Counted from the first letter of the stretch, positions 17,611 through 27,723 are shown. The stretch: 38,805 nucleotides of DNA from Desulfobacteraceae bacterium (GCA_003597945.1 QZJS01000105.1:1-38805); one strand, 5' to 3'. The notes: generated by a model not told the origin, from the letters alone. Program-made: numbers and translations.

Positions 17611-18931
17611 AATATTTTTTTATGCCCATGCGCGCATACTGGGCCGCTCGGGTGCCGATGAAGTCCTTATGGGCCACGATGATGGAAATGGCGATGCGTT
17701 GGGAACCGTCCTTTTTTTCGGCGAAACCGGTAAACCAGTCATACCGGATTGAGTAGTCGGGCCGGTCGTTGATTGATCCGGTCTTGCCGCCGATATTGAG
17801 CTGGGAGAGGATCTTGTCCCGTGATGCGCCGCGGAAAGTCTTGGATGCGGTGCCGGATTTTACCGTCGCTTCCAGCATTTTTTTCAGGCTCGCGGCCGTT
17901 TCAGGGCGGATGACGCGGTTTGGGCCGTTGGGATGACCCCGGTAAATCATGTCGTTTCCCGACCGGATAGAATCAATAAGGCGGGGTTCGACCCACCGGC
18001 CCTCGTTTAATGCGACGGAAATGATCAGTGCGCCGTGAACGGCCGACAACATGGTGGTTCTGTTGAAACCGCTGGCGATTTCCGCCCAGTTGTAGGGTTC
18101 ATCTTTAATGATCATACGACTTTGATCCATGCATATTTCAAACTGCGGGGAAAAATTGAAACCAAATGCCTCTGCATAAGTTTCAAGACCGGTTCTGCCC
18201 AGATCGTGCATGCCGATATTGCCGAAAACCGGATTGATGGATTTTGCAAAGGCGTTGGCGAGTGTGGTGGTGGTGGAGTAACGGTTGCGTTTACGGGTCA
18301 GCTGAGTTTTATAAAGTGTGTATTGATTACCGTTAAACGTCATGGGCGTATGCGGCTGATAATTTTTTGTTTCCATGGCGGCTGCCGCGCTCACGATCTT
18401 AAAGATGCTGGCCGCGGGAAACGCGGCTTTCACGCAGACATTGTTATCCGGGTCATGCCGGTCATGGCTGACCATAGACAGTATCCGACCGGTATCGGGC
18501 TCCATGATGACAAAACCGAAATACAATGAATTTTTCCGGTCGATCCGATTGATGATGTATTCCTGCAGGGAAGGCATCAGGCTCGTGAAAACCTCATAGT
18601 CCCGATCGCCATTGGTAATCCCGAAAGTGTCTGAAGTACTGTTGACAAGGGCCAGTTGCCGGATAATATCTCCGCGTTCCATCGCGATTGTCACGGCACA
18701 TGGACTCTCGGCGACCGGCAAGTCGCATGTTTCGGGTGCCGTCTGTTTCGTGTCCAGGACCCGGAACAGGCCGTGGGTTAACAGAATCATCAGGCATAAT
18801 GCCAGAAGATAGGCAGGAAGGCGTCTTATGGCGCGCTGCCGCGCCGACTGCTTCCGCAGTCCCGCCTGGAAATCCCGCCACTGGTTGTCGCGATTGCGAA
18901 ATCGAGAATTTAAGTTTGAGCGTTTCAGCAT
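17561..18931 (-). CDS. Penicillin-binding transpeptidase-domain protein, single N-terminal anchor
   Basis: 456 residues. A basic cytoplasmic tail (1-38) precedes one membrane segment (~41-58), then a periplasmic transpeptidase domain with the three class signatures: S-x-x-K as SIFK (S175, K178), S-x-N as SIN (231-233) and KTG as GGKTGS (~398). It lacks a long PBP-dimer domain, so it is shorter than FtsI/PBP2 and resembles stand-alone PBP or class-D-like transpeptidases. Likely role: cross-linking peptidoglycan stem peptides. There is no strong ribosome site upstream. Its 3' end overlaps the GlmS-like gene, so the two are probably translated from one message, linking wall cross-linking with amino-sugar supply. 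Confidence 0.85.
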   Translation of the reverse strand: MLKRSNLNSRFRNRDNQWRDFQAGLRKQSARQRAIRRLPAYLLALCLMILLTHGLFRVLDTKQTAPETCDLPVAESPCAVTIAMERGDIIRQLALVNSTSDTFGITNGDRDYEVFTSLMPSLQEYIINRIDRKNSLYFGFVIMEPDTGRILSMVSHDRHDPDNNVCVKAAFPAASIFKIVSAAAAMETKNYQPHTPMTFNGNQYTLYKTQLTRKRNRYSTTTTLANAFAKSINPVFGNIGMHDLGRTGLETYAEAFGFNFSPQFEICMDQSRMIIKDEPYNWAEIASGFNRTTMLSAVHGALIISVALNEGRWVEPRLIDSIRSGNDMIYRGHPNGPNRVIRPETAASLKKMLEATVKSGTASKTFRGASRDKILSQLNIGGKTGSINDRPDYSIRYDWFTGFAEKKDGSQRIAISIIVAHKDFIGTRAAQYARMGIKKYYEIKKHESESASSDQT

Positions 18932-19050
18932 GTTTTATTCTTATCGTCAGCCGCGGGCGGTGTCAAACCGTTTTTAACATCGTTTCGAGGCGTTTTGATC
19001 GTAGAAGGATACCTGTTATGCGGATCGGAAGCCGTGCATGTCTGCCGGGA

Positions 19051-21102
19051 TCACTGCGACAAAGACAGTAGATAGGATCGCAGGTTGATTTTTTTGTTTT
19101 TCAGGCCGAGTTTGTCGCGGATGCTGTTGCGGTGAAATTCAATGGCCCGATCCGAGAGATTCAGCATTTCAGAGATTTCCTTTGTTGTTTTGCCGGCTTT
19201 GACCAAATCGGCGATCTGGATCTGCATGGGGGTGAAACTCTGATAAAAGGTGGACAGTTTTTTCATGTACGGAGAGAGGATATTAAAGATATTTGATTCC
19301 AGGATGTCGACATATGCCTTTTGTTTTTTGTCCAGTGTTGTATTTTTAAGGGTTTCGATATAAGGCATCACGAGTTCCTTCATGTTTGTCAGAACTTTTT
19401 CTTCTATATCTTCCTTGTCCTGTTCCCGCTGTTTGAGCAGAATTTTCAGGGCGGTGTTGGTTTCCTTAAGATTTAACGACTGCATGCGCACTTCTTCTTC
19501 TTTCTGCCGAAGGGATTTTTCGATTTCCTTGCGTTCCTCGATCTCGGTGATGAGTCTTTCGTTTGCGGTCACCAGTGCCCGTGTCCTCTCCGCCACCCGG
19601 GTTTCCAGTTCCTCGTTGTATTTTTCAAGCTGTTTCTGGGCGTTTTTCCGGTCGGTGATGTCTACGACGGTGCCCATCATGCAGACAGCCTGTCCGGCGG
19701 CATCGGTGACCAGGTTTGCCGCCAGCAGAACGGTCACCGTGGAGTTGTCCTTTTTAACCCCTTCCAGTTCGCCGTACCAACTGCCCTCGTGCATTACGAT
19801 TTCGATCACTTCGTGCGCGAATTCCCGGCTTTTCGCGAAACTGGTAACCGGCCTGCCGATGACCGTTTCGGGATTATCATCCCCCCACATGTTTAAAAAA
19901 GCCTGGTTGACATAGGTGATATTGCCGTCAAGGTCGCCGATGACGATGGCGTCGATGGAAGATGCGATGGCGAAATCCTTGATGCGGAGATCTTCCTCCA
20001 TTTTTTTCCGGTCGGTGATGTCGATAAAGGAGACCATGATGCAGACCGGTTCGCCCCGGTCATTATAGACGATATTGACCGACAGATGGACGATGATGGG
20101 AGAGCCGTCCTTTCTCCAGCCCGCGATTTCGTCTTCCCAGGATCCTTTTTCCAGAATCGTCTCCATAACCTGCTCGGCTTCTTCCCGGGACTGGGCGAAT
20201 TCCAGTGCGGAAAGGCCAAGGACTTCAGATGAATCAGAAGCGCCCCACATGCGCAGTGCGGCATTGTTGACATAGGTGATGTTGCCTTCCAGATCGCCGA
20301 TGCCGATGCCCTGGATGGAAGAGGCGATGGCGAAATCCTTGATGCGAAGCTCTTCTTCGATTTTTTTCCGGTCGGTGATGTCGATAAAAGAGACCATGAT
20401 GCAGATCGGTTCGCCATCGTAATTGTATACGATATTGGCTGCCAGGTGGACGATGATGGGAGAGTCGTCCTTGCGCCAGCCGGCGATTTCGTTCTCCCAG
20501 CTTCCCTTTAAAAGGATCGTTTCCATGACCTGTTCGGCTTCCTCCCGGGACTGGGCAAACTCCAGGGCGGAGCGTCCCAGGACTTCGGAAACGTCGGAAG
20601 CGCCCCACATGCGCAGGGCTGCATTGTTGACATAGGTGATGTTGCCTTCCAGATCGCCGATGCCGATGCCCTGGATGGAAGATGCGATGGCGAAATCCTT
20701 GATACGGAGATCCCCCTCCATAGTTTTCCGGTCGGTGATATCGATAAAGGAATCCATGATGCAGAGGGGCTCGCCGCGGTCATTATAAACGATATTGGCG
20801 GCCAGATGGACGATAATGGGTGAGCCGTCTTTTCGTTGCCCCGCGATTTCGCCTTCCCAGGATCCCTTTTCCATGACAGTTTTCATGATCTGTTCGGCTT
20901 CCTCGCGGGACCGGGCGAATTCCAGCGCGGAACGGCCCAGAAAGTCGGAGGGATCGGCAGACCCCCACATGCGCAGGACCGCGTCATTGACATAGATGAT
21001 CCGGCCGTCCAGGTCGCCGATGCCGATGCCCTGGATGGAAGAAGCAATGGCCCGATCCTTGATTAAAAGCTGCTCATTGATATCCCTGTCTTTTAGAAAC
21101 AT
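19051..21102 (-). CDS. PAS x4 sensor with coiled coil and C-terminal LuxR-type HTH regulator
   Basis: 683 residues. Four tandem PAS/PAC units of exactly 120 residues each occupy 12-131, 132-251, 252-371 and 372-491; each ends in the PAC signature DITDRK. A coiled coil follows (~492-575). The C-terminal LuxR/FixJ-type helix-turn-helix (~622-683) contains [22 protein letters not shown] and KLGLKNKK. There is no histidine-kinase or receiver domain, so it is a one-component cytoplasmic regulator. The first three units are nearly identical, the fourth more diverged. Start supported by AGGGA about 10 bases upstream. It lies 36 bp downstream of metG. Ligand and target genes are unknown; no binding site can be assigned. 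Confidence 0.88.
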   Translation of the reverse strand: MFLKDRDINEQLLIKDRAIASSIQGIGIGDLDGRIIYVNDAVLRMWGSADPSDFLGRSALEFARSREEAEQIMKTVMEKGSWEGEIAGQRKDGSPIIVHLAANIVYNDRGEPLCIMDSFIDITDRKTMEGDLRIKDFAIASSIQGIGIGDLEGNITYVNNAALRMWGASDVSEVLGRSALEFAQSREEAEQVMETILLKGSWENEIAGWRKDDSPIIVHLAANIVYNYDGEPICIMVSFIDITDRKKIEEELRIKDFAIASSIQGIGIGDLEGNITYVNNAALRMWGASDSSEVLGLSALEFAQSREEAEQVMETILEKGSWEDEIAGWRKDGSPIIVHLSVNIVYNDRGEPVCIMVSFIDITDRKKMEEDLRIKDFAIASSIDAIVIGDLDGNITYVNQAFLNMWGDDNPETVIGRPVTSFAKSREFAHEVIEIVMHEGSWYGELEGVKKDNSTVTVLLAANLVTDAAGQAVCMMGTVVDITDRKNAQKQLEKYNEELETRVAERTRALVTANERLITEIEERKEIEKSLRQKEEEVRMQSLNLKETNTALKILLKQREQDKEDIEEKVLTNMKELVMPYIETLKNTTLDKKQKAYVDILESNIFNILSPYMKKLSTFYQSFTPMQIQIADLVKAGKTTKEISEMLNLSDRAIEFHRNSIRDKLGLKNKKINLRSYLLSLSQ
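19630..21069 (-). repeat. Four tandem 360 bp units inside the PAS regulator gene
   Basis: The coding sequence repeats with an exact 360 bp period. For example, a GGTCGGTGATGTCGATAAA block and its variants recur at about 19649, 20009, 20369 and 20729. Units 2 and 3 (20709-19990) are almost identical at DNA level, unit 1 (21069-20710) is close, and unit 4 (19989-19630) is clearly diverged. The pattern indicates recent in-frame duplication or gene-conversion of a PAS module. Confidence 0.9.
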
Positions 21103-21138
21103 GCCGGAATTATCCCTGATGCAGTCATGAAAATGTTA

Positions 21139-23154
21139 TTATTTAACGGTCGTGCCCGGCGGCACCGGTTTTTCCGTGGTGATCACCGCGGCCCCCTGGT
21201 CCGACACCGCGGCCAGAAGCATCCCCTGGGATGCCACCCCCCGCAGTTTGGCGGGTTTGAGATTGGCCACGATCACCACCTGACGGCCGATCAGTTTTTC
21301 AGCCGGGTAGGATTCGGCAATTCCGGCGACAATGGTCCGGGTTTCCGCACCCAGGTCCACCCCAAGCTTTAACAGTCGGTCCGCCTTGGGTATTTTTTCA
21401 GCCGATATCACCGTGGCAACTCTCAAATCGAGTTTGGCAACATCGTCAAAAGTGATTTCCGGTTTTATTGAAAGCAGGAGGCCCGGGTTTGCGGCAAGAA
21501 TCGGGTCCGCCGCGACCGTTGGCGCCGACGGGTCTGCCGAGGTCCCCCCGGCCGTAAACGGCGAGTCTTTTACAGACCCATCCTTATTGGATGCAGGCCG
21601 GGATTTCGGGGCATCGGGCGCGTCGATTCTCGGGAAAAGGGATATGGTTTTTCCCATCGCTGTTCCGGGTGAAAGTGCGCCCCAGGCGTTGATCTGTTCC
21701 AGCATGATCGGCCGGCCTGTTTCGGGCAGGCCGAGAATCCGACGGATTTTATCCGCGGTCTCCGGCATGACGGGCCAGATGAGCCCGGAGATGACGCGCA
21801 ATCCTTCCAGAAGATTGTACATGACTTCATTGAGCCGGGACCGGTTTTCTGTTTTGGCCAGTTCCCATGGCGCGTTGGTCACCACATATTTGTTCATGAT
21901 GGATATGAAATGCCAGACAGCCGACAGGGCCTTGTGGGTTTCAAGATTTTCCATGGCCGCGCAATAATCGGCAACAGCCGCCATGGCCGGTTCGGAAAGA
22001 TCGGCCCGTTTTCCGGCGCGCACGTCCGGATTGACATCGGGCGCGGCGCCTTGGCAGTATTTGTGCGCCATGGTCATGATCCGGGAAAACAGATTACCCA
22101 GATCATTGGCCAGGTCCGAGTTGATTCGCTGGCGCAGGGCCTCTTCTGAAAAATTTGAATCCAGGCCGAAAACCATTTCCCGCATCAGAAAATACCGGAC
22201 GGCGTCCGTGCCGTAGACGGATGCCAGATGGAGCGGATCAACGACGTTGCCGATGCTTTTTGACATTTTGCTGTCGTCGATGTTCCAGTAGCCGTGGACA
22301 TACAGATGTTGGTAAACCTGCAGTCCGGCGGCTTTGAGCATGATCGGCCAATAGATGCCGTGGGGTTTGAGAATGTCCTTGGCGATGATATGGTGCGCGT
22401 GGGGCCAGAATTTGTTGAAAAGCGCGCCGTCCGGATAACCCGGCGCGGAAATATAATTAATGAGCGCGTCAAACCAGACGTATGTCACATAGTTTTCATC
22501 AAAGGGAAGCGTAATGCCCCATTGAAGACGGGTTTTGGGCCGGGAGATGCAAAGGTCCTCCAGGGGTTCCCTCAGAAACGCGAGCACTTCGTTGCGATAG
22601 CGTTCCGGTTGGATCATTTCCGGATTGGCTTTGATATGCTCAATGAGCCAGTTCTGGTAACGGCTCATTTTAAAGAAATAATTGGATTCGCGGATAATCT
22701 CCGGCGGGGTGCCGTGGTCGGGGCATTTGCCGTCGGCCAGTTCGCGTTCGGTGTAAAATCGCTCGCAATCAAAACAGTAAAGCCCCTCGTACTGGCTGAA
22801 GTAGATGTCCCCGGCATCGTGGATCGCCTGGAGTACCCGTGTAACCACGGCAATGTGGTCCGGGTCCGTGGTCCGGATGAATTTATCGTATGCCACGTTT
22901 AACTCGGGCCAGAGATCTTTAAACATCTTGCTGATCCGATCGGCGTAGACTGACGGCTCGATTTGGTTTTTTTGGGCGGCCTTGACGATTTTGTCGCCGT
23001 GTTCATCGGTGCCGGTGAGAAAGAACGTTTCCAAACCACTGATCTGCTGGAAACGGCTGGCAACATCCGCGATGATGGTCGTATACATATGGCCCAGATG
23101 GGGCCTGGCATTGACGTAGTAGATCGGTGTGGTGATATAAAACCGCTTTGTCAT
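21139..23154 (-). CDS. metG: Methionyl-tRNA synthetase with C-terminal tRNA-binding domain
   Basis: 671 residues, class I synthetase of the long bacterial type. The HIGH-equivalent HLGH is at 19-22, KMSKS at 298-302, and the connective-peptide zinc knuckle has C129, C132, C146 and H149. An S/A/P-rich linker (~515-565) leads to an EMAP/Trbp111-like OB-fold tRNA-binding domain (~567-671, DLRVATV). It charges tRNA-Met with methionine and ATP. Its ATG overlaps the stop of the ricT-like gene (ATGA overlap), indicating translational coupling. metG next to a PSP1-domain gene and holB is a common arrangement. Confidence 0.96.
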   Translation of the reverse strand: MTKRFYITTPIYYVNARPHLGHMYTTIIADVASRFQQISGLETFFLTGTDEHGDKIVKAAQKNQIEPSVYADRISKMFKDLWPELNVAYDKFIRTTDPDHIAVVTRVLQAIHDAGDIYFSQYEGLYCFDCERFYTERELADGKCPDHGTPPEIIRESNYFFKMSRYQNWLIEHIKANPEMIQPERYRNEVLAFLREPLEDLCISRPKTRLQWGITLPFDENYVTYVWFDALINYISAPGYPDGALFNKFWPHAHHIIAKDILKPHGIYWPIMLKAAGLQVYQHLYVHGYWNIDDSKMSKSIGNVVDPLHLASVYGTDAVRYFLMREMVFGLDSNFSEEALRQRINSDLANDLGNLFSRIMTMAHKYCQGAAPDVNPDVRAGKRADLSEPAMAAVADYCAAMENLETHKALSAVWHFISIMNKYVVTNAPWELAKTENRSRLNEVMYNLLEGLRVISGLIWPVMPETADKIRRILGLPETGRPIMLEQINAWGALSPGTAMGKTISLFPRIDAPDAPKSRPASNKDGSVKDSPFTAGGTSADPSAPTVAADPILAANPGLLLSIKPEITFDDVAKLDLRVATVISAEKIPKADRLLKLGVDLGAETRTIVAGIAESYPAEKLIGRQVVIVANLKPAKLRGVASQGMLLAAVSDQGAAVITTEKPVPPGTTVK

Positions 23155-23861
23155 GAGAGGCTTTCTTCCCTTGTGGTTTCCCGGTTTTCGTTTTCCGGCG
23201 TTTCGCGATTTGTTTTTGATTGCGGGTAGACATGATGCTCAAAGGTCAAGCAGCACATCAGGCGTCCGCATACCCCTGAAATTTTGGTCGGATTCAGGGA
23301 AAGCCCCTGTTTTTTCGCCATTTTAATGGATACCGGATCGAATTTGATCATAAACGTTTTGCAGCAGAGTTCCCTGCCGCATCTGCCGATCCCGCCGCAC
23401 ATCTTTGCCTGGTTGCGGATGCCGACCTGGCGCATTTCGATTTTGGTGCGAAATTCCTTGACAAGCATTTTCACCAGTTTACGAAAGTCGACCCGACCGT
23501 CGGCGGTAAAGAAAAAGGTGAGTTTGCTGTTGTCGAACGCGCATTCCGTGCAGAAAAGATTCATGGGCAGTTCAAGCTCATGGACGCACTGGCGGCAAAA
23601 CGTGTATGCCCTGTTTTCCGTTTCACGGTTTTTACCGATCTTCATCAGATCGTCATCGTTTGCGGGTCGACGGACTTTCTGGCATATCTTCTCCGCGTGC
23701 TGATCTAACGCGGGAGCGGGCGGGCGGGCCACAAATCCGAATGCCAGGCCGCCGTCGGTTTCGACGATGACCGGATCACCGGTATTAAGATTGAATCCGT
23801 TGCACTTAAAATCATATATTTTTCCGGCTTGTTTAAACCGGACGCCGACAATGGTTTCCAT
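23151..23861 (-). CDS. ricT: PSP1-domain regulatory iron-sulfur protein (RicT/YaaT-like)
   Basis: 236 residues. The conserved C-terminal half has the PSP1 cysteine signatures CGGIGRCGRELCC and CGRLMCCLTFEH, which in the Bacillus RicAFT complex bind Fe-S clusters and help RNase Y-dependent RNA processing. The N-terminus (METIVGVRFKQAGKIYDF) also matches family openings. A central CxxC pair (~92-110) is additional. The gene starts 6 bp after the holB stop; the GAAGAA at the holB end serves as a weak ribosome site. It overlaps metG by 4 bp. The function in Gram-negative bacteria is not firmly established. Confidence 0.88.
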   Translation of the reverse strand: METIVGVRFKQAGKIYDFKCNGFNLNTGDPVIVETDGGLAFGFVARPPAPALDQHAEKICQKVRRPANDDDLMKIGKNRETENRAYTFCRQCVHELELPMNLFCTECAFDNSKLTFFFTADGRVDFRKLVKMLVKEFRTKIEMRQVGIRNQAKMCGGIGRCGRELCCKTFMIKFDPVSIKMAKKQGLSLNPTKISGVCGRLMCCLTFEHHVYPQSKTNRETPENENRETTREESLS

Positions 23862-23866
23862 TGGTT

Positions 23867-24892
23867 TTATTCTTCCATGGCAAGCGAGAGCATCAGCGCA
23901 TCCAGGGTGAGACGTATATTCGCGTTGGCGTGAATATCCTGCTGGGCGGTGGTGATCGCATTAATTTTTGACATCAGGGACACGACCCGGTGGCGGGGGC
24001 CATAATTCTCTATTTTATCTATTAAATCCCGGTGAATAATTTTTTCCGGGGCGATTCGGTTGACAATCAGATCTCTTAACCATGACTGCATGATGCCGAA
24101 GACCTCGGGCAGTTGTTCTTTTTTTCTGGATAAGGATTCCGCAAACACCAGCCGTTCTCCGGGCGAAGTCATGGACTCCATCTGTTCGATGATTTGATTC
24201 CGATGTTCAACCCAGCCTGTTTCCGCCATCCTGCGGGCTTGTGTCATGCTGCCGTCGGCCATTGACGCGATGACATCCGCTGTTATTGAATCCATGCCGT
24301 GATGGTTTTCCAGATAAAGGCGCAGTAATTCCGCCGGTATGGGCGCGAAATGGAGATGTCTGCAACGGGATACGATGGTCGGCAACAGGTCCGTGGCCTG
24401 AAGGGCGGTCAGAATGAAAACGGTGTGCTCCGGAGGTTCTTCAAGGGTTTTAAGCAGGGTGTTGCCGGCTTCCGGGTTCAACGTCTGGGCTCCGGCAATA
24501 ACGGCGACACGCGTTGAGGCTTCGTAGGGTTTTAATGACAGTTTCCGGCACAGCGCCCGAATCTGGTCAACCTTGATCATCTTTCCGGAAGGTTCGACAA
24601 TATGAATGTCGGGGTGATTGCCGGCCATGATTTTTTTGCACGACCGGCACTGACCGCACGAACGAAGCGCATTCTCTCCGGCAGACGACCCGTTTATCTT
24701 CTCATTGCCCATGGTATCCCGGGGCGGCTTTACGCAATTGGCCGCCATGGCCAGTGCAACGGCAACGGCGCGCCTGCCCGTTCCCTCATGTCCGGTAAAC
24801 AGAAATGCATGGGGGAGGCTGCCGGTGTAAAGGGCCATTGCCATTAAGCGGACCGCCCGTTTCTGGGCAACCAGGGGGTCAAAAGCAGGCAC
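23867..24892 (-). CDS. holB: DNA polymerase III delta-prime subunit
   Basis: 341 residues, AAA+ clamp-loader fold. A degenerate P-loop GHEGTGRR (34-41; Arg in place of the usual Lys, in keeping with the non-ATP-hydrolysing delta-prime subunit), zinc-module cysteines C53, C79, C82 and C85, the TLLKTLEEPP box (145-154) and the SRC arginine-finger motif (175-177) are present. It completes the clamp loader that places the beta sliding clamp on DNA. The start is GTG at 24892 with only a weak ribosome site. Downstream ricT and metG are tightly packed; tmk, usually the partner upstream, is on the other strand at 28.8 kb. Confidence 0.92.
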   Translation of the reverse strand: MPAFDPLVAQKRAVRLMAMALYTGSLPHAFLFTGHEGTGRRAVAVALAMAANCVKPPRDTMGNEKINGSSAGENALRSCGQCRSCKKIMAGNHPDIHIVEPSGKMIKVDQIRALCRKLSLKPYEASTRVAVIAGAQTLNPEAGNTLLKTLEEPPEHTVFILTALQATDLLPTIVSRCRHLHFAPIPAELLRLYLENHHGMDSITADVIASMADGSMTQARRMAETGWVEHRNQIIEQMESMTSPGERLVFAESLSRKKEQLPEVFGIMQSWLRDLIVNRIAPEKIIHRDLIDKIENYGPRHRVVSLMSKINAITTAQQDIHANANIRLTLDALMLSLAMEE

Positions 24893-24920
24893 GAATTCTA
24901 CCGTATGCTGGTCCGGGAAA

Positions 24921-25202
24921 TTACTGACTATTATTGACCCGGTCCCGGAGTTCTTTGCCGCATTTGAAAAATGGCAGTTTCTTGGGCTTGATCATCACCT
25001 TTTCACCGGTTTTGGGATTCCGGCCGACGTAGCTCTTGTATTTTTTGACGTAAAAACTGCAAAGTCCCCGTATTTCAATCCGTTCATCCACGACCAGGGC
25101 GTCGGCCATGGAATCAAAGAAAATCTGTACGATTTTTGCCGCTTCAGACTTGGATATATCCGCTTCCTTTTTTAATGCGGAAATCAGCTCGAGCTTGTTC
25201 AT
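24921..25202 (-). CDS. HU/IHF-family DNA-binding protein
   Basis: 93 residues from the ATG at 25202, chosen because a near-perfect AAAGGAGG ribosome site lies 5-6 bases upstream; a longer frame starting at 25226 would place that site inside the coding region. The family pattern is clear: N-terminal helices with a K-L-E-L-I-S opening, the signature GRNPKTGEKVMIKPKKLPFFKCGKEL with the DNA-intercalating Asn-Pro, and a basic C-terminus. It is a nucleoid-associated dimer that bends DNA; HU versus IHF cannot be settled. A cysteine replaces the usual residue in the FKxG segment. It is the first gene of a compact holB-ricT-metG run. Confidence 0.92.
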   Translation of the reverse strand: MNKLELISALKKEADISKSEAAKIVQIFFDSMADALVVDERIEIRGLCSFYVKKYKSYVGRNPKTGEKVMIKPKKLPFFKCGKELRDRVNNSQ

Positions 25203-25263
25203 ATCGCCTCCTTTGGCAGTTGTCATTAAAACGGATTTACAATATCATCGATAATAAAATTTA

Positions 25264-25292
25264 TCATTAAATATAAATAAATAAAAAGTCAA
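25264..25292 (-). promoter_or_regulatory. Candidate sigma-70-like promoter for the HU-family gene
   Basis: On the minus strand a TTGACT (-35, 25287-25292) is followed after 17 bases by a weak TAATGA (25264-25269), inside a very AT-rich leader between lptD and the HU gene. The -35 is good and the -10 poor. The gap holds no gene. Confidence 0.3.
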
Positions 25293-25368
25293 GACGTTAT
25301 GTTGAAATATTCGCTTATCCGGATAATAATGGTCGGGATGATCCTGCCCGAAGCTTACCGGGCCGTGG

Positions 25369-27714
25369 TTACCGGGTTCCGATATCCCCCAGGCCGGAAA
25401 GGGTGATCATGAAGCCCACGCTTTTATCATTTTCCTCGTGGGTAAAGGAAAGCATCAATGCCCAGCACTGCGCACGATACCGGCAGCCGATACTTTTACG
25501 GATATCCTGATGGTCTTCGAGGTTCCGCTCATAATCGCCGGTGATCAGTATTGAAGGCGAGACCGCCACGGCAGCGTCTACATAAATGGTCTGGGCCGCA
25601 TCCCGGCGGTACCGGTGCTCGAAGAAAAGCCGGTTTTCCAATCGGTCGGACAACCCCAGACGGATGCTGTGAGCGTCCAGTTGTCCTTTATCGTGATCCC
25701 ATTCGGCATCCGTTCGAAAAGACAGGTGCGGCGCCGGGTCAATTTCCAGTTGCGCATATAACGGAGCAAAAGAGGATGTTTCGGCGGATTTGTTTTCCTT
25801 TAGATCATAGGGCTGTTCAACATACAGACGGGCCAGGGGCCGACCGGCTTGTTGGGTTTGTTGCAGATTTTGTCCGTAACTTTCCGCCGTCTCTTGCCGA
25901 CTCCGTTCCGGTGTAAGCAGGTTGGTGAGCGACAGGGCGATGCGATGGGTTTCTTCGATCCGGTCCAGGTCATCAAAAAAAGGAAAATCCGACTGATCTT
26001 TTTCAGGAATGTAAAGATATTGAACTTTCGGCGCAAGAATGTGTTTGATCCGCTCAAAAGAGACGGCATTGACATCAAAGAAGCGATACAGGTCCGAACT
26101 TAAGTCCACCCTGAAATCAAACATTTCCCGGTGATCATCATTTTCGGTTTCCGCCGGATCGGGATCATGGCGATCCAGGCGCCACGCGGTCTGGCGGAAA
26201 CCCGCGGACGGCTCCAGTGCCAGATAGTTTCCCCAGTGAAGGGGCAGGTAGAGTCTGGGATGAAAATCGCCGCGATGGCCCGTATATCCATCTTGACGGT
26301 AAAAATAAGTATATTCCGATGTCATGTCGATGTAGAAGGGATTGTACGGCAGGGGATGTTTGAGACCTGAAAGCCCGACCCTGGGCAGGTGATGCAGCGT
26401 GGGATCCGTGTCCGTCTGCCGCCGGTTGATGACATTATCATACCAGGCGACATCCGTGTTGAAGCTGTAGGTGGTCCATATGCGGTTGATATTGAGGCGA
26501 TTTTCCCGTTCGGCATCGTTTCTGTCATCAATATCCCTTCCGAACCGGGATTGGAAAATATCTTCGGTGTCCATGTATCCTGTATAGCCGCTGGAAAATT
26601 CCCTCAGGTAATCCTGGTCGCTGACCACGTCAAGGTCGAGTTTGGCATTGAACTGCCAGGGAAGTTCCTGGTCGGCCTTCATCCGAAACCAGTAACGATC
26701 GGTGTTGGGTCGAATGGCCCGGTCATCGGTATATCCCCATTTGCGTCCGGCTTCGGGTGTACCGTCATCGATGTGGCGGTCCGTGAAACCATCCATCATC
26801 AGCGTGCCCTTTGAATCATCCGAGAGTGCGTAGCGATACTCGCCCCCGATTTTTTCACCCCGCTTCTGCATATGATGATAGTAGAGAGTGGCATCGGCGC
26901 TGCGGTTGATGGCCCAGAAAAACGGTTGCAGGCAGGTAATCCCTTTTCGGTCCGAGAATCCGATCTGTGGAAGAAGCAGCCCGGACTGGCGTTCCAGCTT
27001 GACGGGAAAAATAATATAAGGCACATAAAAAACGGGGATGCGCCGGGCCCAGAGGGTGGCGTGTTTTGCCGTGCCGTATCCCTCGACGGTAACGTCCACC
27101 TGGGTGCCCGTAATCCGCCAGTCCGGGTTTTCACCGTCACATGATGTCAGGCTGCCCCGGGTGACGGAAAACGAATTTTCTCCGGTTTTTCGGATGTCGT
27201 CTCCCCGAATATAAAAATGTTTCTGTTCCAGAAAAAGTTCTCCGCGGGACACAACGCCGGTGCCCGCATCCAGGTCGATGACCATCTCATCACCGGACAG
27301 ACGGTCGGCATTTGAGACCAGCAGCACCTCGCCATGGGCCAGAGCCTCCCTGGTCGACTCATTGAATATGATCGTGTCGGCGGTGAGGGTAATGTCGTCT
27401 TTTCGGATTACGACCGCGCCGGTGCCGGTGTAAATGCCGGTCTGCCGATGGTAGATAAGTCTGTCCGCTTCGATTTGCCAGGGAGTCTCATTATAAAATA
27501 CGGTTTTTGGAGAAGATGGATAGGCCGACGCCGGCAACAGGCATACAATAAGGATGCACGCAAGCAAGACGAAAAATAACGCCGTCGGAAAACCGGGCCC
27601 TTCTGATTTGCATTGGATGTTATATTGCGCCAGCAGCATAAGGCGGATCAACGCTTTTTGTGAAAATGAACGGACGATTTTTAAAAATTGCGGAATAATA
27701 CCTTGAAGCCACAT
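25369..27714 (-). CDS. lptD: LPS-assembly outer-membrane protein LptD (OstA/Imp)
   Basis: 781 residues. A hydrophobic signal segment lies at ~44-63, after a long positively charged N-terminus. An OstA/LptA-like jelly-roll follows (~75-190, with repeated strand patterns and TSCDGENPDW at its end), then a large beta-barrel with alternating aromatic strands to the C-terminus. With LptE it inserts LPS into the outer leaflet. The ATG at 27714 has a GGAG 5-6 bases upstream, but that site overlaps a possible -10 element. A start at 27639 would give a more normal signal peptide. The real start is therefore uncertain. It is divergent from yhaM. The low cysteine content suggests a simplified disulfide pattern. 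Confidence 0.92.
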   Translation of the reverse strand: MWLQGIIPQFLKIVRSFSQKALIRLMLLAQYNIQCKSEGPGFPTALFFVLLACILIVCLLPASAYPSSPKTVFYNETPWQIEADRLIYHRQTGIYTGTGAVVIRKDDITLTADTIIFNESTREALAHGEVLLVSNADRLSGDEMVIDLDAGTGVVSRGELFLEQKHFYIRGDDIRKTGENSFSVTRGSLTSCDGENPDWRITGTQVDVTVEGYGTAKHATLWARRIPVFYVPYIIFPVKLERQSGLLLPQIGFSDRKGITCLQPFFWAINRSADATLYYHHMQKRGEKIGGEYRYALSDDSKGTLMMDGFTDRHIDDGTPEAGRKWGYTDDRAIRPNTDRYWFRMKADQELPWQFNAKLDLDVVSDQDYLREFSSGYTGYMDTEDIFQSRFGRDIDDRNDAERENRLNINRIWTTYSFNTDVAWYDNVINRRQTDTDPTLHHLPRVGLSGLKHPLPYNPFYIDMTSEYTYFYRQDGYTGHRGDFHPRLYLPLHWGNYLALEPSAGFRQTAWRLDRHDPDPAETENDDHREMFDFRVDLSSDLYRFFDVNAVSFERIKHILAPKVQYLYIPEKDQSDFPFFDDLDRIEETHRIALSLTNLLTPERSRQETAESYGQNLQQTQQAGRPLARLYVEQPYDLKENKSAETSSFAPLYAQLEIDPAPHLSFRTDAEWDHDKGQLDAHSIRLGLSDRLENRLFFEHRYRRDAAQTIYVDAAVAVSPSILITGDYERNLEDHQDIRKSIGCRYRAQCWALMLSFTHEENDKSVGFMITLSGLGDIGTR

Positions 27715-27723
27715 TAAAACTCC

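Noticed and set aside
18932-19050. Gap between the PAS regulator and transpeptidase genes as a tRNA or small RNA site
   Set aside because: No cloverleaf or terminator seen; nothing supports a gene.
19630-21069. Regular repeats that might be a CRISPR array
   Set aside because: The 360 bp period is in frame and encodes PAS domains; no short repeats with unique spacers.
25347-25365. Short GC hairpin downstream of lptD
   Set aside because: Five-pair stem without T-run; too weak to call a terminator.
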